Part shown: in pieces, positions 32,984 to 42,860 of the stretch
How positions within the stretch are numbered: the first letter of the stretch is position 1
Layout: the number at the start of each line of letters is the position of its first letter
NCBI GenBank assembly: GCA_028868995.1
Contig: JAGWTH010000025.1
Span: 1-55,373 of the forward strand
Length of the DNA: 55,373 nt
Direction of reading: 5' to 3'
Source of the DNA: Burkholderiales bacterium
Lineage (GTDB): Bacteria > Pseudomonadota > Gammaproteobacteria > Burkholderiales > Burkholderiaceae_C
Program-made: the position numbers and the translations under genes
Notes under the pieces: model-generated
Database searches by the model: none
The model's input: only the letters and a program-made list of their open reading frames with translations
What the model was told of the DNA's origin: nothing

Positions 32984-33508
32984 TCAGTTCGGCTCGATCT
33001 CGATCTGCACCGGCCAGGGGTAGGTGCCGGGGACGATGCCGGAGGCGAGCCACACGCGCCAGTGCAGCTCGAAGCGCCGGGCGATGCGGTAGCGCCCCGG
33101 CAAGGTCACGGTCGCTCCTTCACTGCCGATGCGCACCGGCTGCGGCAGGCCGGACACGGTGGCCGAGGACGCCACCTCCGGGTCCAGGTGGAAGTCGAGG
33201 CGGAACCCGTCCTCCGAGTTGTTCCGCAGCGACAGCACGGTGGCTGCCGGCGTGTCGATGTAGCCGCGGGCCACGTCGCCGTCCGTCACCATCAGCACGC
33301 CGGGCGCGGACTCGGTGCGCATCCACACCTTCTTGAGCACCAGCGCCGACACCTGCAGTTGCATCGAGGACGGGTAGATGTCGTCGGAGGCGATGGTGAG
33401 GGCGAGCGCCACGGCGGCAAAGGCAGAGAGGTGCAGCGCGATCCGGGCATGCCGGGCGAAGGCATGCGGGGCGGGGCCGCGCGGCGGGGCGTCGCTGGCG
33501 AAGAACAT
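32984..33508 (-). CDS. hypothetical membrane-anchored or exported protein
   Basis: A 174-aa protein. The N-terminal 25 residues are hydrophilic, then IALHLSAFAAVALALTIASD forms one hydrophobic segment (about 23-42), an anchor or long signal peptide. The rest looks like a beta-rich domain (TVLSLRNNSEDGFRLDFHLD, ATVTLPGRYRIARRFELHWR), perhaps immunoglobulin-like. I do not recognise the family. It lies between the import operon and the Crp/Fnr gene on the operon's strand. Confidence 0.65.
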   Translation of the reverse strand: MFFASDAPPRGPAPHAFARHARIALHLSAFAAVALALTIASDDIYPSSMQLQVSALVLKKVWMRTESAPGVLMVTDGDVARGYIDTPAATVLSLRNNSEDGFRLDFHLDPEVASSATVSGLPQPVRIGSEGATVTLPGRYRIARRFELHWRVWLASGIVPGTYPWPVQIEIEPN

Positions 33509-33645
33509 GGAGCGTGTCGCTGGACTGCCGGGTCTTGTCGTTCCGGCGACGATACTCCACTGTGCCTCGGTCCCCGCGTCCCGGACAGGGAGGGATTTCC
33601 CCCGACAATCGGATGCCGAGGGCGCAGCGCAAATCCGTCACAGAC

Positions 33646-34371
33646 ATGGCTTCCGAACTCACCCTGCACCAGCGCCGCCGCGACCCGGGCCCGCAGGAGC
33701 TCGCGGGCATCCCCTGGCTGGCGGTCCTGGGCCCGGCCGAGCGCGAGCGGGCCGTCGCCGACATCAAGGTGGGCGACGCCCAGCCCGGCGACTACGTCTG
33801 CCGCATCGGCCGGCCCGTGACCTACTGGTTCGGCGTGGTCGAGGGCCTGCTGAAAATGAGCAACGAGAACGCGCAGGGCCAGACCATCACCTTCAGCGGC
33901 CTGCCGCCGGGCGGCTGGTTCGGCGAGGGCACGGTGCTCAAGCGCGAGAGCTACCGCTACAACGTGCAGGCCCTGCGCCGAAGCACGGTCGCCGGGCTGC
34001 CCGCCGACACCTTCCACTGGCTGCTGGATCACTCGATCGGCTTCAACCGTTTCGTGATGAACCAGCTGAACGAGCGGCTCGCGCAGTTCATCGCGGCGCG
34101 CGAGATCGACCGCATGAACAACCCCGACCTGCGCGTGGCCCGCAACCTCGCCGCGCTGTTCAACCCCACCCTGTTCCCGGGCGTGGGCGAGGTGCTGCGC
34201 ATCACGCAGCAGGAGCTCGCCTACCTGGTGGGCCTGTCACGCCAGCGCGTGAACGAGGCGCTGGCCTCCCTGCAGGAACAGGGCATCATCCGGGTCGAAT
34301 ACGGCGGCCTGCGCATCCTCGACCTGCCGTCCCTGCGTTCCAGTCCCTTCCCCCTGCGCACCGATGCCTGA
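33646..34371 (+). CDS. Crp/Fnr family transcriptional regulator
   Basis: A 241-aa protein. The cNMP-type sensor domain spans about residues 30-140 ([40 protein letters not shown]) and the C-terminal winged helix about 165-235 ([20 protein letters not shown], then [18 protein letters not shown]). It lacks the N-terminal Cys cluster of FNR, so it is not an iron-sulfur oxygen sensor. It stands near the acyl-CoA synthetase/liv operon and is a candidate regulator of it. The ATG at 33646 is used; an ATG 11 codons earlier is possible. Confidence 0.85.
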   Translation: MASELTLHQRRRDPGPQELAGIPWLAVLGPAERERAVADIKVGDAQPGDYVCRIGRPVTYWFGVVEGLLKMSNENAQGQTITFSGLPPGGWFGEGTVLKRESYRYNVQALRRSTVAGLPADTFHWLLDHSIGFNRFVMNQLNERLAQFIAAREIDRMNNPDLRVARNLAALFNPTLFPGVGEVLRITQQELAYLVGLSRQRVNEALASLQEQGIIRVEYGGLRILDLPSLRSSPFPLRTDA

Positions 34372-35143
34372 ACCCTCCGCCGCCCCGGGCGGCACCACCC
34401 GATTGAACAAGCGCATGGCCGAACTGGGCCTGTGCTCGCGCCGCGAGGCGGACGAATGGATCGCCCGCGGCTGGGTCAAGGTCGACGGGCAGGTCGCCCC
34501 CATGGGGCTGCAGGTGGGGCCGCAAGCCCGCATCGAGGTCGACCCCAAGGCGCGCGGGCAGCAGCGCGAGCAGGTCACCATCCTGCTGCACAAGCCCGTG
34601 GGCTACGTGAGTGGCCAGGCCGAGGAGGGCTACGAGCCGGCGGTGGTGCTGGTGCAGGGCCGCAACCGCTGGCAGGGCGACCGGGCGCCGCAGCGCTTCG
34701 CGCCGTCGCAGCTCAGGGGCCTGGCGCCCGCGGGCCGGCTGGACATCGACTCCACCGGGCTGCTGGTGCTGACCCAGGACGGCCGCATCGCCCGCCAGCT
34801 GATCGGCGAGGACTCCAGCGTGGAGAAGGAATACCTGGTGCGCGTGGCCTTCGGACAGGTGACGGCCAACGTGCAGGCGGCCTTCCCGCCCTCGCAGCTC
34901 GCGCGCCTTCGCCACGGCCTCTCCCTGGACGGCCAGCCGCTCAAGCCCGCGAAGGTGGACTGGCAGAACCCGGAGCAGCTGCGCTTCGTGCTGACCGAGG
35001 GGAAGAAGCGGCAGATCCGGCGCATGTGCGAGCTGGTGGGGCTGAAGGTCGTGGGCCTCAAGCGGGTGCGCATCGGACGGGTCACGCTGGGCCAGCTGCC
35101 GCTGGGGCAGTGGCGCTACCTGGCGCCGGGCGAGCGCTTCTAG
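34364..35143 (+). CDS. rluF: pseudouridine synthase, RsuA/RluF-like
   Basis: A 259-aa protein starting inside the Crp/Fnr gene (8-bp overlap). An S4 RNA-binding domain lies at about 12-60 ([20 protein letters not shown]). The catalytic motif is [18 protein letters not shown] with Asp127. The C-terminal [20 protein letters not shown] is typical of the RluE/RluF group. It isomerises a uridine in 23S rRNA (position 2604 in E. coli RluF). Assignment to RluF rather than RluB or RsuA is by overall look. Confidence 0.85.
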   Translation: MPEPSAAPGGTTRLNKRMAELGLCSRREADEWIARGWVKVDGQVAPMGLQVGPQARIEVDPKARGQQREQVTILLHKPVGYVSGQAEEGYEPAVVLVQGRNRWQGDRAPQRFAPSQLRGLAPAGRLDIDSTGLLVLTQDGRIARQLIGEDSSVEKEYLVRVAFGQVTANVQAAFPPSQLARLRHGLSLDGQPLKPAKVDWQNPEQLRFVLTEGKKRQIRRMCELVGLKVVGLKRVRIGRVTLGQLPLGQWRYLAPGERF

Positions 35144-35242
35144 GGGGCTCAGGGGTTCCCCCTCCCCCAGCAAGCGCACAGGGTGAACGGCGTCATCCGG
35201 CCGACCGGCGGCTGGACTGGCGGGCGCGCCCCCTCTACATTT

Positions 35243-35261
35243 GGACACAACCATTTTGTCC
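35243..35261. promoter_or_regulatory. inverted repeat in the pyp leader
   Basis: GGACA and TGTCC are separated by 9 bp in an AT-richer patch 18 bp before the pyp ribosome-site region (AAGGAAC) and start codon. The 135-bp gap between rluF and pyp is the only place for a pyp promoter. The repeat may be an operator, or a short hairpin in the leader. Confidence 0.35.
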
Positions 35262-35278
35262 TACGACAAGGAACTCGA

Positions 35279-35665
35279 ATGACCAACCTGAACATCGTCG
35301 GCTTCGGCAAGGACGACATCGACAACGTCCTGGCCAAGCTCTCCGCCCGTGAGATCGACCAGCTGGCCTTCGGGGCGATCCAGCTCGATGGCAAGGGAAC
35401 CATCCTCAAGTACAACGCGACCGAGTCCAGCATCACCGGGCGTGAGGGCAAGGACGTGATCGGCAAGAACTTCTTCCGTGACGTCGCGCCCTGCACCAAT
35501 TCGCCCCAGTTCAAGGGCGTGTTCGACGCCGGCGTGCGGGCCGACAACCTGAACACGATGTTCGAATACGTGTTCGACTACAAGATGGCGCCCACCAAGG
35601 TGAAGATCCACATGAAGAAGGCGATCAGCGACGGCACGTTCTGGATCTTCGTCAAGCGCCTGTGA
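35279..35665 (+). CDS. pyp: photoactive yellow protein (xanthopsin), blue-light sensor
   Basis: A 128-aa PAS-fold protein that aligns with Halorhodospira PYP (125 aa) without gaps after a 3-residue N-terminal offset. All chromophore-pocket residues are present: Tyr45, Glu49, Thr53, Arg55 and chromophore-bearing Cys72 (equivalent to Y42, E46, T50, R52 and C69). Long identical blocks include [30 protein letters not shown] and FVKRL. Known: Cys binds p-coumarate by a thioester, and blue light isomerises it. The start follows AAGGAAC; a longer frame to 35183 is not supported. The next gene, pcl, overlaps the stop and makes the chromophore donor. Confidence 0.97.
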   Translation: MTNLNIVGFGKDDIDNVLAKLSAREIDQLAFGAIQLDGKGTILKYNATESSITGREGKDVIGKNFFRDVAPCTNSPQFKGVFDAGVRADNLNTMFEYVFDYKMAPTKVKIHMKKAISDGTFWIFVKRL

Positions 35666-36879
35666 ACCCCGCCTGGTGGCAGCCGCGAGGCACGCTGCGG
35701 CGGTTCGTCGGCGACCTGGTGGCCGACGAACTGGGGCGCCTGCGCCGCCGCGCCGTGCCGCGGCCGCAGCCCTGGGGCGACCGCCTGCGGCTGGACGCCG
35801 ACCTGGGCGTCGACTCGCTCGAACGGCTGTCCCTGGCCGCCGCCCTGGCCGAGGTGCTGCACCTGCACGAGTCGGGCATTGAAGACCACCTGCTGGCCAG
35901 GCGCACGTTCGGCGAGTGGCTGGACGTGGCGCAGGCAGGGCTCGCGCGATTCGACCAGCGCCTGACCTTCCGCACCTCGGGCAGCAGCGGCGCGCCCAAG
36001 CCCTGCCAGCACACCCTCGCCGGACTGCGGCAGGAGACGCGGCATCTCGCCACGCTGTTTTCCGGGCGCCGGCGGGTGCTCGGCGCGGTGCCCAGCCACC
36101 ACATCTACGGTTTCCTGTTCTGCGTCCTGCTGCCGAAGGAGCTGGGCCTGGAAGAGAACTGCTTCGTCGACCTGCGCGCGAGTACGCCCGCCTGGCTGGC
36201 GCGCCATGCCCAGCCGGGGGACCTGGTGATCGGCCACCCGGACTTCTGGGCCGCGCTGGCGCACACCGTCCCCGCGCTTCCACCCCGCGTGGAGGGGGTG
36301 ACGTCCACCGCGCCTTGTCCTCCCGATGTGGCGCAAGGCGTCGTGCGCGCCGGGCTGCAGCGGCTGGTGCAGGTCTACGGCTCCTCCGAGACCGGCGGCA
36401 TCGCCCAGCGGACCCGGCCCGATGAGCCCTACCTCCTCTTTCCGCACTGGAGGTTCGACCCGACCGACGCCGGCCGGTTGCTGCGGGAGCTGCCCGACGG
36501 CGTCGTCCAGCCTTTCCAGGCCCAGGACCAACTGCACCCGCGCGGCGAGCGGCATTTCGAGCTCGGTGCACGCCTGGACGCGGCGGTGCAGGTCGGCGGG
36601 ATCAACGTCTTTCCGGGGCGCGTGCGCGAAGTGCTGTGCCGGCATCCCGCCGTCCAGGACGCCGCCGTCCGGCCGATGCGCCCGGAGGAAGGCATTCGCC
36701 TGAAGGCCTTCGTGGTGCCGACCGCGGACGCCCCGGAGGAGCCCGAGCTGCTCGCCGCGCTCGACGACTGGGTCACGCGCGAACTCACGCCGGCCGAGCG
36801 GCCGAAGTCCTTCCGCTTCGGGCCGCAGCTGCCCACCGGCCCGACGGGCAAGCCGGTCGACTGGGCGATCTGGCTCTAG
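35662..36879 (+). CDS. pcl: 4-coumarate:CoA ligase for PYP chromophore activation
   Basis: A 405-aa adenylating enzyme starting at a GTG that overlaps the pyp stop (GTGA). The P-loop is [16 protein letters not shown] (102-117), then YGSSETGG (239-246), with the C-terminal catalytic Lys397 in GPTGKP. It is shorter than plant-type 4CL (about 550 aa), as in the PYP-specific ligases of Rhodobacter. Residues 44-60 ([17 protein letters not shown]) look like a carrier-protein phosphopantetheine site with Ser52. It makes p-coumaroyl-CoA, from which Cys72 of PYP is loaded. No tyrosine ammonia-lyase gene is adjacent, so coumarate must come from elsewhere. Confidence 0.93.
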   Translation: MNPAWWQPRGTLRRFVGDLVADELGRLRRRAVPRPQPWGDRLRLDADLGVDSLERLSLAAALAEVLHLHESGIEDHLLARRTFGEWLDVAQAGLARFDQRLTFRTSGSSGAPKPCQHTLAGLRQETRHLATLFSGRRRVLGAVPSHHIYGFLFCVLLPKELGLEENCFVDLRASTPAWLARHAQPGDLVIGHPDFWAALAHTVPALPPRVEGVTSTAPCPPDVAQGVVRAGLQRLVQVYGSSETGGIAQRTRPDEPYLLFPHWRFDPTDAGRLLRELPDGVVQPFQAQDQLHPRGERHFELGARLDAAVQVGGINVFPGRVREVLCRHPAVQDAAVRPMRPEEGIRLKAFVVPTADAPEEPELLAALDDWVTRELTPAERPKSFRFGPQLPTGPTGKPVDWAIWL

Positions 36880-36965
36880 GCCTGCGCCCGCTCCGCCTCC
36901 AGCACGATGCGCACGGCCTTGCGCCGGCGGTCCGGGTCGGTGGGCCCGATGCCGCTGACGGCGGC
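36876..36965 (-). pseudogene. possible 3' remnant of a lost gene between pcl and groEL
   Basis: On the minus strand the last about 29 codons before a TAG read like a real protein end (VSGIGPTDPDRRRKAVRIVL, then EAERAQA). Every one of its final 27 codons ends in G or C. Upstream of this the frame enters the groEL terminator and meets the groEL stop, so no start is available. The stop shares the CTAG with the pcl stop. It may be the tail of a gene truncated when neighbouring DNA was gained. I do not recognise the family. Confidence 0.35.
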
Positions 36966-36971
36966 CGGGCG

Positions 36972-36999
36972 AAAAAAAGCCGGGCGCGAGGCCCGGCTT
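36972..36999 (-). terminator. Rho-independent terminator of the groESL operon
   Basis: A 9-bp stem (AAGCCGGGC and GCCCGGCTT, loop GCGAG) follows a run of seven A on the plus strand, giving a U-run on the minus transcript. It lies 27 bp beyond the groEL stop. Confidence 0.9.
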
Positions 37000-37025
37000 C
37001 CTGGTTTGCCTGGATCAGGCGGACA

Positions 37026-38690
<1,665 letters not shown>

Positions 38691-38718
38691 TCAGTTGATT
38701 CGGTGAGGAGGAAGCGGA

Positions 38719-39009
38719 TCAGCGCTCGACGACCGCGAACAGGTCGTCTTCCTTCATGACGAGCAGCTCGTCGCCGTCGACCTTGACGGTCTGGCCGCTG
38801 TACTTGCCGAACAGGACGCGGTCGCCGACCTTCACGTTCATGGCGACCAGGTCGCCCTTCTCGTTCTTGCGACCCGGGCCGACGGCCATCACCTCACCCT
38901 GGTCGGGCTTCTCGGCGGCGTTGTCGGGGATCACGATGCCCGAGGCCGTCTTGGTTTCTTGTTCGAGGCGCTTGACGATCACGCGATCGTGCAGGGGGCG
39001 AAGTTTCAT
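38719..39009 (-). CDS. groS: co-chaperonin GroES (10 kDa)
   Basis: A 96-aa protein with [18 protein letters not shown], the mobile loop region [20 protein letters not shown], and [20 protein letters not shown]. It caps the GroEL ring. The ATG follows the strong ribosome site AAGGAGAT. It is first in the operon, behind the CIRCE site and heat-shock promoter. Confidence 0.99.
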   Translation of the reverse strand: MKLRPLHDRVIVKRLEQETKTASGIVIPDNAAEKPDQGEVMAVGPGRKNEKGDLVAMNVKVGDRVLFGKYSGQTVKVDGDELLVMKEDDLFAVVER

Positions 39010-39103
39010 TGCATCTCCTTCATCGGAAGCAGGGGGACATCAAAAAGCGCCAACAAAAGTTAGCGCTGATTAACTGACGTGGAGGGTGCGACATGCCAAG
39101 CTG

Positions 39104-39130
39104 TTAGCACTCAACTCCAACGAGTGCTAA
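39104..39130 (-). promoter_or_regulatory. CIRCE element (HrcA repressor site) upstream of groESL
   Basis: TTAGCACTC, 9 bp, GAGTGCTAA: a perfect match to the CIRCE consensus bound by HrcA. It lies 95 bp before the groES start and immediately downstream of the -10 element, the expected place for repression. Confidence 0.97.
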
Positions 39131-39158
39131 TCATAAGGGGTTTTGGGGCGGATTCAAG
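39130..39158 (-). promoter_or_regulatory. overlapping sigma-32 and sigma-70 promoter of groESL
   Basis: Read on the minus strand, CTTGAA, 12 bp, CCCCTTAT resembles the heat-shock (RpoH) consensus. TTGAAT, 16 bp, TATGAT in the same DNA resembles a sigma-70 promoter. Both would start transcription at or in the CIRCE site. This suggests combined RpoH activation and HrcA repression. A hairpin in the leader (AGCGC/GCGCT, 39047-39068) follows. Confidence 0.7.
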
Positions 39159-39269
39159 CGGGGCGATGCGCGGCGGCTGCGGATGTCGTTGTCGATCGGC
39201 AGACCTTGCCGGCACCGGACCGCGGTGGGATCATCATCGAAGCACGGGCAATGACGTCCGGCACCTTCG

Positions 39270-40469
39270 ATGTCCGTCACCTACACCGCGATCGACCCCG
39301 AAGGCCGCGTCCTCAGCTACCGCGACCGCAAGCGCTGGGGGTGGTCCCTGTCGGTGATCTGGCCACTGCTGCCTTTCGCCGGGATCGCGGCACACCACCT
39401 GAGCGGCCATCCGGGCTGGCTGGCGCTGCCGCTCGTCATCAGCTACGGACTGATGCCCCTGCTCGATGCGCTGGTCGGCGAGGACGAGAACAACCCGCCC
39501 GAGGCCGTCGTCCCCCAGCTCGACGCCGACCGCTACTACCGCTGGCTGACGTGGGTCACCGTGCCCCTCCATTTCGTCGCACTGATCGGATGTGCGTGGT
39601 GGGCCGGTACGCAGCAACTGCCGTGGTGGGCGTTCGGCATCCTCGCCTACGCTGCCGGCGCCGACTCGGGCCTCGGGCTGAACACGGCGCACGAACTCGG
39701 CCACAAGCGCGACCGCCTGGAGCAGTGGCTGGCACGGCTGGCGCTGGCGGTACCGGCGTACGGCCACTTCACGGTGGAGCACGGCCGCGGCCACCATCGG
39801 TGGGTCGCCACGCCCGAGGATCACGCCAGTGCCCGCATGGGCGAGTCGATCTACCGCTTCGCGCTGCGCGAGCTGCCGGGCGGAATCCGACGCGCGTGGT
39901 CCCTGGAGCGCGAGCGCCTGGCGGCACTGGGCCGCGCCGGCTGGTCGTGGCACAACACGATGCTGCAGTCGTACGCGGTGACGCTGGTGTTGCAAGGGGG
40001 GCTCGTGGCGGCGTTCGGTTGGAAGATGCTGCCGTTCCTGGCGATTCACAACCTGGTTGCGTGGTGGCAGCTCACCTCGGCGAACTACGTCGAGCACTAC
40101 GGTCTGCTTCGGCGCCGGCTGCCCGGCGGCGGCTACGAGGCTCCGCAGCCGCACCATTCGTGGAACACGAACCATCTGGTGACCAACCTCGTCACCTTCC
40201 ACCTGCAGCGCCACAGCGACCACCACGCGCACCCGTCGCGTCGCTACCAGTGCCTGCGCCACTTCCCGGATCTTCCGCAGCTGCCCAGCGGCTACTTCGG
40301 CATGTTCCCCCTCGCCTACCTGCCTCCGCTGTGGTTCCGGGTCATGGACCCGCGCCTGCTCGCGCTGCCGCAGGTTCAGGGCGACCCGGACCGCGTCAAC
40401 ATCGATCCGAGGCGGCGCGAGCGGATTCGCCGGAGGATCCTCGGCAAGGACGCCGCTGGAGCTGCCTGA
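39270..40469 (+). CDS. alkB: alkane 1-monooxygenase (AlkB)
   Basis: A 399-aa integral-membrane di-iron hydroxylase. All histidine motifs are present: HELGH (141-145), EHGRGHH (170-176), the NYVEHYG motif (272-278) and LQRHSDHH (312-319). Six hydrophobic segments are expected. It hydroxylates the terminal carbon of medium-chain alkanes using O2 and electrons from rubredoxin. No rubredoxin or rubredoxin reductase gene is nearby, and no fused rubredoxin domain is present. The ATG has no clear Shine-Dalgarno sequence. It is transcribed divergently from groESL. Confidence 0.95.
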   Translation: MSVTYTAIDPEGRVLSYRDRKRWGWSLSVIWPLLPFAGIAAHHLSGHPGWLALPLVISYGLMPLLDALVGEDENNPPEAVVPQLDADRYYRWLTWVTVPLHFVALIGCAWWAGTQQLPWWAFGILAYAAGADSGLGLNTAHELGHKRDRLEQWLARLALAVPAYGHFTVEHGRGHHRWVATPEDHASARMGESIYRFALRELPGGIRRAWSLERERLAALGRAGWSWHNTMLQSYAVTLVLQGGLVAAFGWKMLPFLAIHNLVAWWQLTSANYVEHYGLLRRRLPGGGYEAPQPHHSWNTNHLVTNLVTFHLQRHSDHHAHPSRRYQCLRHFPDLPQLPSGYFGMFPLAYLPPLWFRVMDPRLLALPQVQGDPDRVNIDPRRRERIRRRILGKDAAGAA

Positions 40470-40610
40470 CGGCGCCTCTTGCGAACCCTGCATGGCGCGC
40501 TTCGCCGGCTCGCCGTCGCCTCCCCGCAAAGGCCTGTGGCGGCCACGCCTGGAGTCCCGCCACGGGCAGGCATGGGCTGGGAAGGACAGCCATCGGTACG
40601 ATAGCGTCCC

Positions 40611-41078
40611 ATGACGTCCTTGCAGGCCCCCCAGCTCGCCTTCTTCGCCGACCTCTCGATCCAGGTCGGCCCCGCGCACGAGATCGGCGCCACGCCGGCA
40701 GGCAACCGGCGGGTCATCCCCATCCTGGGCGGCCAGGTCCGGGGGGACGGCTGGACGGCGCGCGTGATCCCGGGCGGCGCCGACTTCCAGGCCATCGTGT
40801 CGCCCACGCTCGCCCAGCTGGACGCGCGCTACGTGATCGAGACCGATGCGGGCGACCTGGTGTACGTCGCCAATCGCGCGATCCGCTCCGCCTCGCCGGA
40901 GACGACCCGCAAGCTGATCCGCGGCGAGCCCGTGGACCCGTCCCAGGTCTATTTCCGCTGCGTGCCGAGCTTCGAGACCTCGTCGCCGGCGCTCGCCTGG
41001 ATCAACGAGCGGATCTTCGTGGGCACCGGCGTGCGCCGCCCCGAGGAAGTCCAGATCTCCGTGTTCCTGCTGGACTGA
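40611..41078 (+). CDS. DUF3237 domain-containing protein
   Basis: A 155-aa protein with the DUF3237 pattern: IGATPAGNRRVIPILGGQVR at the N-terminal third, GDLVYVANRAIRS in the middle, and FRCVPSFETSSPALAWINER near the end. It is a single beta-barrel-like domain of unknown function, common beside oxidoreductases and hydrolases. It lies 141 bp after alkB with a weak -10-like TACGAT just before it, so it may have its own promoter. Confidence 0.88.
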   Translation: MTSLQAPQLAFFADLSIQVGPAHEIGATPAGNRRVIPILGGQVRGDGWTARVIPGGADFQAIVSPTLAQLDARYVIETDAGDLVYVANRAIRSASPETTRKLIRGEPVDPSQVYFRCVPSFETSSPALAWINERIFVGTGVRRPEEVQISVFLLD

Positions 41079-41093
41079 CCGGCCGCGGCGGCC

Positions 41094-42860
41094 TCATGCC
41101 GGGGCCGGTTCCGCCTCGGAGTGCGGCTCGAGGTGGTGCACCACCCGCTGCGAGTCCCCGAGCATGCGGTCGAGGAGGTGGTCCAGCCGCTCCATCAGGC
41201 GCTGGTCGTCGACGCGGCCACCGCTCGAGAGCTCGATGGCGCCGTCCGGGACCGACGCGGTCAGGACGCGGAAGCGCAGGTTCGTGTTCTGCGGCATCCT
41301 GGGCAGCGGCTCGAGCCCCCGCGCCACGATGTGCTGGGCCAGCAGCCGGCGCATCGCGTCCAGGTGCGGCCCCTCGAACAGGATGGCGAAGCGCGTGTTC
41401 GCCACCCGGCATACGGTGTCGACCTCGCGCACCACGGCGCTCAGCCGGGAGGCCGCCACCACGAGCGCCCGGTCGCCTGCTTCGCGCCCGTCGCGGGCCA
41501 CGATGTCGGCGTGGTTCGCCAGCTCCACCAGCAGCAGCGAGCAGCGGTGATCCCAGCGGCGCGCGCGGCGCAGGGCGTCGCGCAGCCGCAGCTGGAACAC
41601 CGGCAGGATGGGCAGGCCGGTGAGGGCGTCGGTGCTGTCCAGCGCCCGCAGTCGCACCCGGTTCTCGGTGAAGTCCCGGGCGCGCGCATGCAGGATGTAC
41701 AGCAGCACGGGGATCTCGATCGCGGACCCGATCAGCACCGCGTACTGCGTGGCCCAGCTGTCCGGCAGCTTCCCCGCGGCCCGCAGCGCGGGGAAGATGT
41801 AGCCCAGGTGGACCGGCAGGAAGCCCAGGAGCAGCCAGCCCGAGTACCTCTCACCCCGGTACCAGGTCCAGGCGCACATCGAGAGGCTCATGAGCACGGC
41901 CAGCAAGCCGTACACGTTCAGGACGGCGAAGACCTGCGGCCCGTCGTAGGGGATGTAGACCAGCGGGAACAGCGCGCCGAGGACCGAGAACACCCGGACC
42001 GCGCGATCCGCGAGCCGGCCGTGGCGCTCGAGCGCGCAGGCCTGGCGCGTGAACCAGATGCCTGAAGCCGTCATGAGCAGCATGGACGTCGCCGGCCCGG
42101 CGTCGTTGATGGCGGCGGAATGCGGCCAGAAGAACAGTCCGCCCAGCCCGGTGAATGCCAGCTGGAACAGCAGCATGCAGGCGACGTAAACGCAGTACGC
42201 CACGAACACGCTGTCGCGATAAAGGCGCGCGTGGATCAGGCCCACGACGAACACCAGAAGGCCGAAGCCCAGGTAGCCGCCGATCAGCAGGTAGGTCCAT
42301 TGGCGATCCTGCTGCAGGCTCTCGCCGGTCAGCAGCCGCACATAGGCGCTGGTGGGCGCCGGCTGGTTCTGCAGCCGCAACCAGACCGGCTCGGCGGTGC
42401 CGGCGGGGACCTGGAACAGGGGCGTGAAATTGGGATGCGACCACTGCGCGACAGGCACGTGGTCGCCGGCCTTCTGTTCCTGCCAGAGGCCGTCGGCGCC
42501 CCGCACGAACAGGCTGGCGTGGTCCACGAAGGCCGCGCCCGTGAGCATCAGGAACCAGTCGTGGGACGGATCCAGCCGCGGCAGGTCGAGGTGGACCCAC
42601 AAGGCCGAGTCCCCGAGATGGAAGTCGTGCCGCGAAGGCGTGGACTCCAGCTTCGCGGTGCCGCCGGCCACCTGGGCGATGGTCGCCTGGCCGGACGGGT
42701 CGATCCAGTAGCGGCCCTGCAGGGTGATGTCGCCCTCGCCCTCGACGGCCCAGGCGGGACGCCCCGCCGCCAGCAGGAGCAGGGCGAAGGCGGCGACGCG
42801 CAGCAGGCAGCGCAGGAAAGCGGCGGGCGTGGTTCGAGTCGGCACGGTCAGGTCCTCCAT
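41094..42860 (-). CDS. 7TM-DISM sensor protein with degenerate GGDEF domain
   Basis: A 588-aa membrane sensor. The signal peptide is near residues 10-38 (ending RPAWAVEG), then a periplasmic 7TMR-DISM extracellular domain (about 40-185; RYWIDPSGQATIAQ, LGDSALWVHLDLP), seven membrane segments (about 190-390), and a GGDEF-like domain (DSTDALTGLPILPVFQLRLR at about 415). The GGDEF signature itself is replaced by ANTRF (RVANTRFAILFEG), so it should not make cyclic di-GMP; it may be a binding or signalling relic. The ATG at 42860 overlaps the stop of the upstream oxygenase gene by 13 bp. Confidence 0.85.
   Translation of the reverse strand: MEDLTVPTRTTPAAFLRCLLRVAAFALLLLAAGRPAWAVEGEGDITLQGRYWIDPSGQATIAQVAGGTAKLESTPSRHDFHLGDSALWVHLDLPRLDPSHDWFLMLTGAAFVDHASLFVRGADGLWQEQKAGDHVPVAQWSHPNFTPLFQVPAGTAEPVWLRLQNQPAPTSAYVRLLTGESLQQDRQWTYLLIGGYLGFGLLVFVVGLIHARLYRDSVFVAYCVYVACMLLFQLAFTGLGGLFFWPHSAAINDAGPATSMLLMTASGIWFTRQACALERHGRLADRAVRVFSVLGALFPLVYIPYDGPQVFAVLNVYGLLAVLMSLSMCAWTWYRGERYSGWLLLGFLPVHLGYIFPALRAAGKLPDSWATQYAVLIGSAIEIPVLLYILHARARDFTENRVRLRALDSTDALTGLPILPVFQLRLRDALRRARRWDHRCSLLLVELANHADIVARDGREAGDRALVVAASRLSAVVREVDTVCRVANTRFAILFEGPHLDAMRRLLAQHIVARGLEPLPRMPQNTNLRFRVLTASVPDGAIELSSGGRVDDQRLMERLDHLLDRMLGDSQRVVHHLEPHSEAEPAPA

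Noticed and set aside
41094..42860. Active diguanylate cyclase
   Set aside because: The GGDEF signature reads ANTRF, so catalysis is unlikely.
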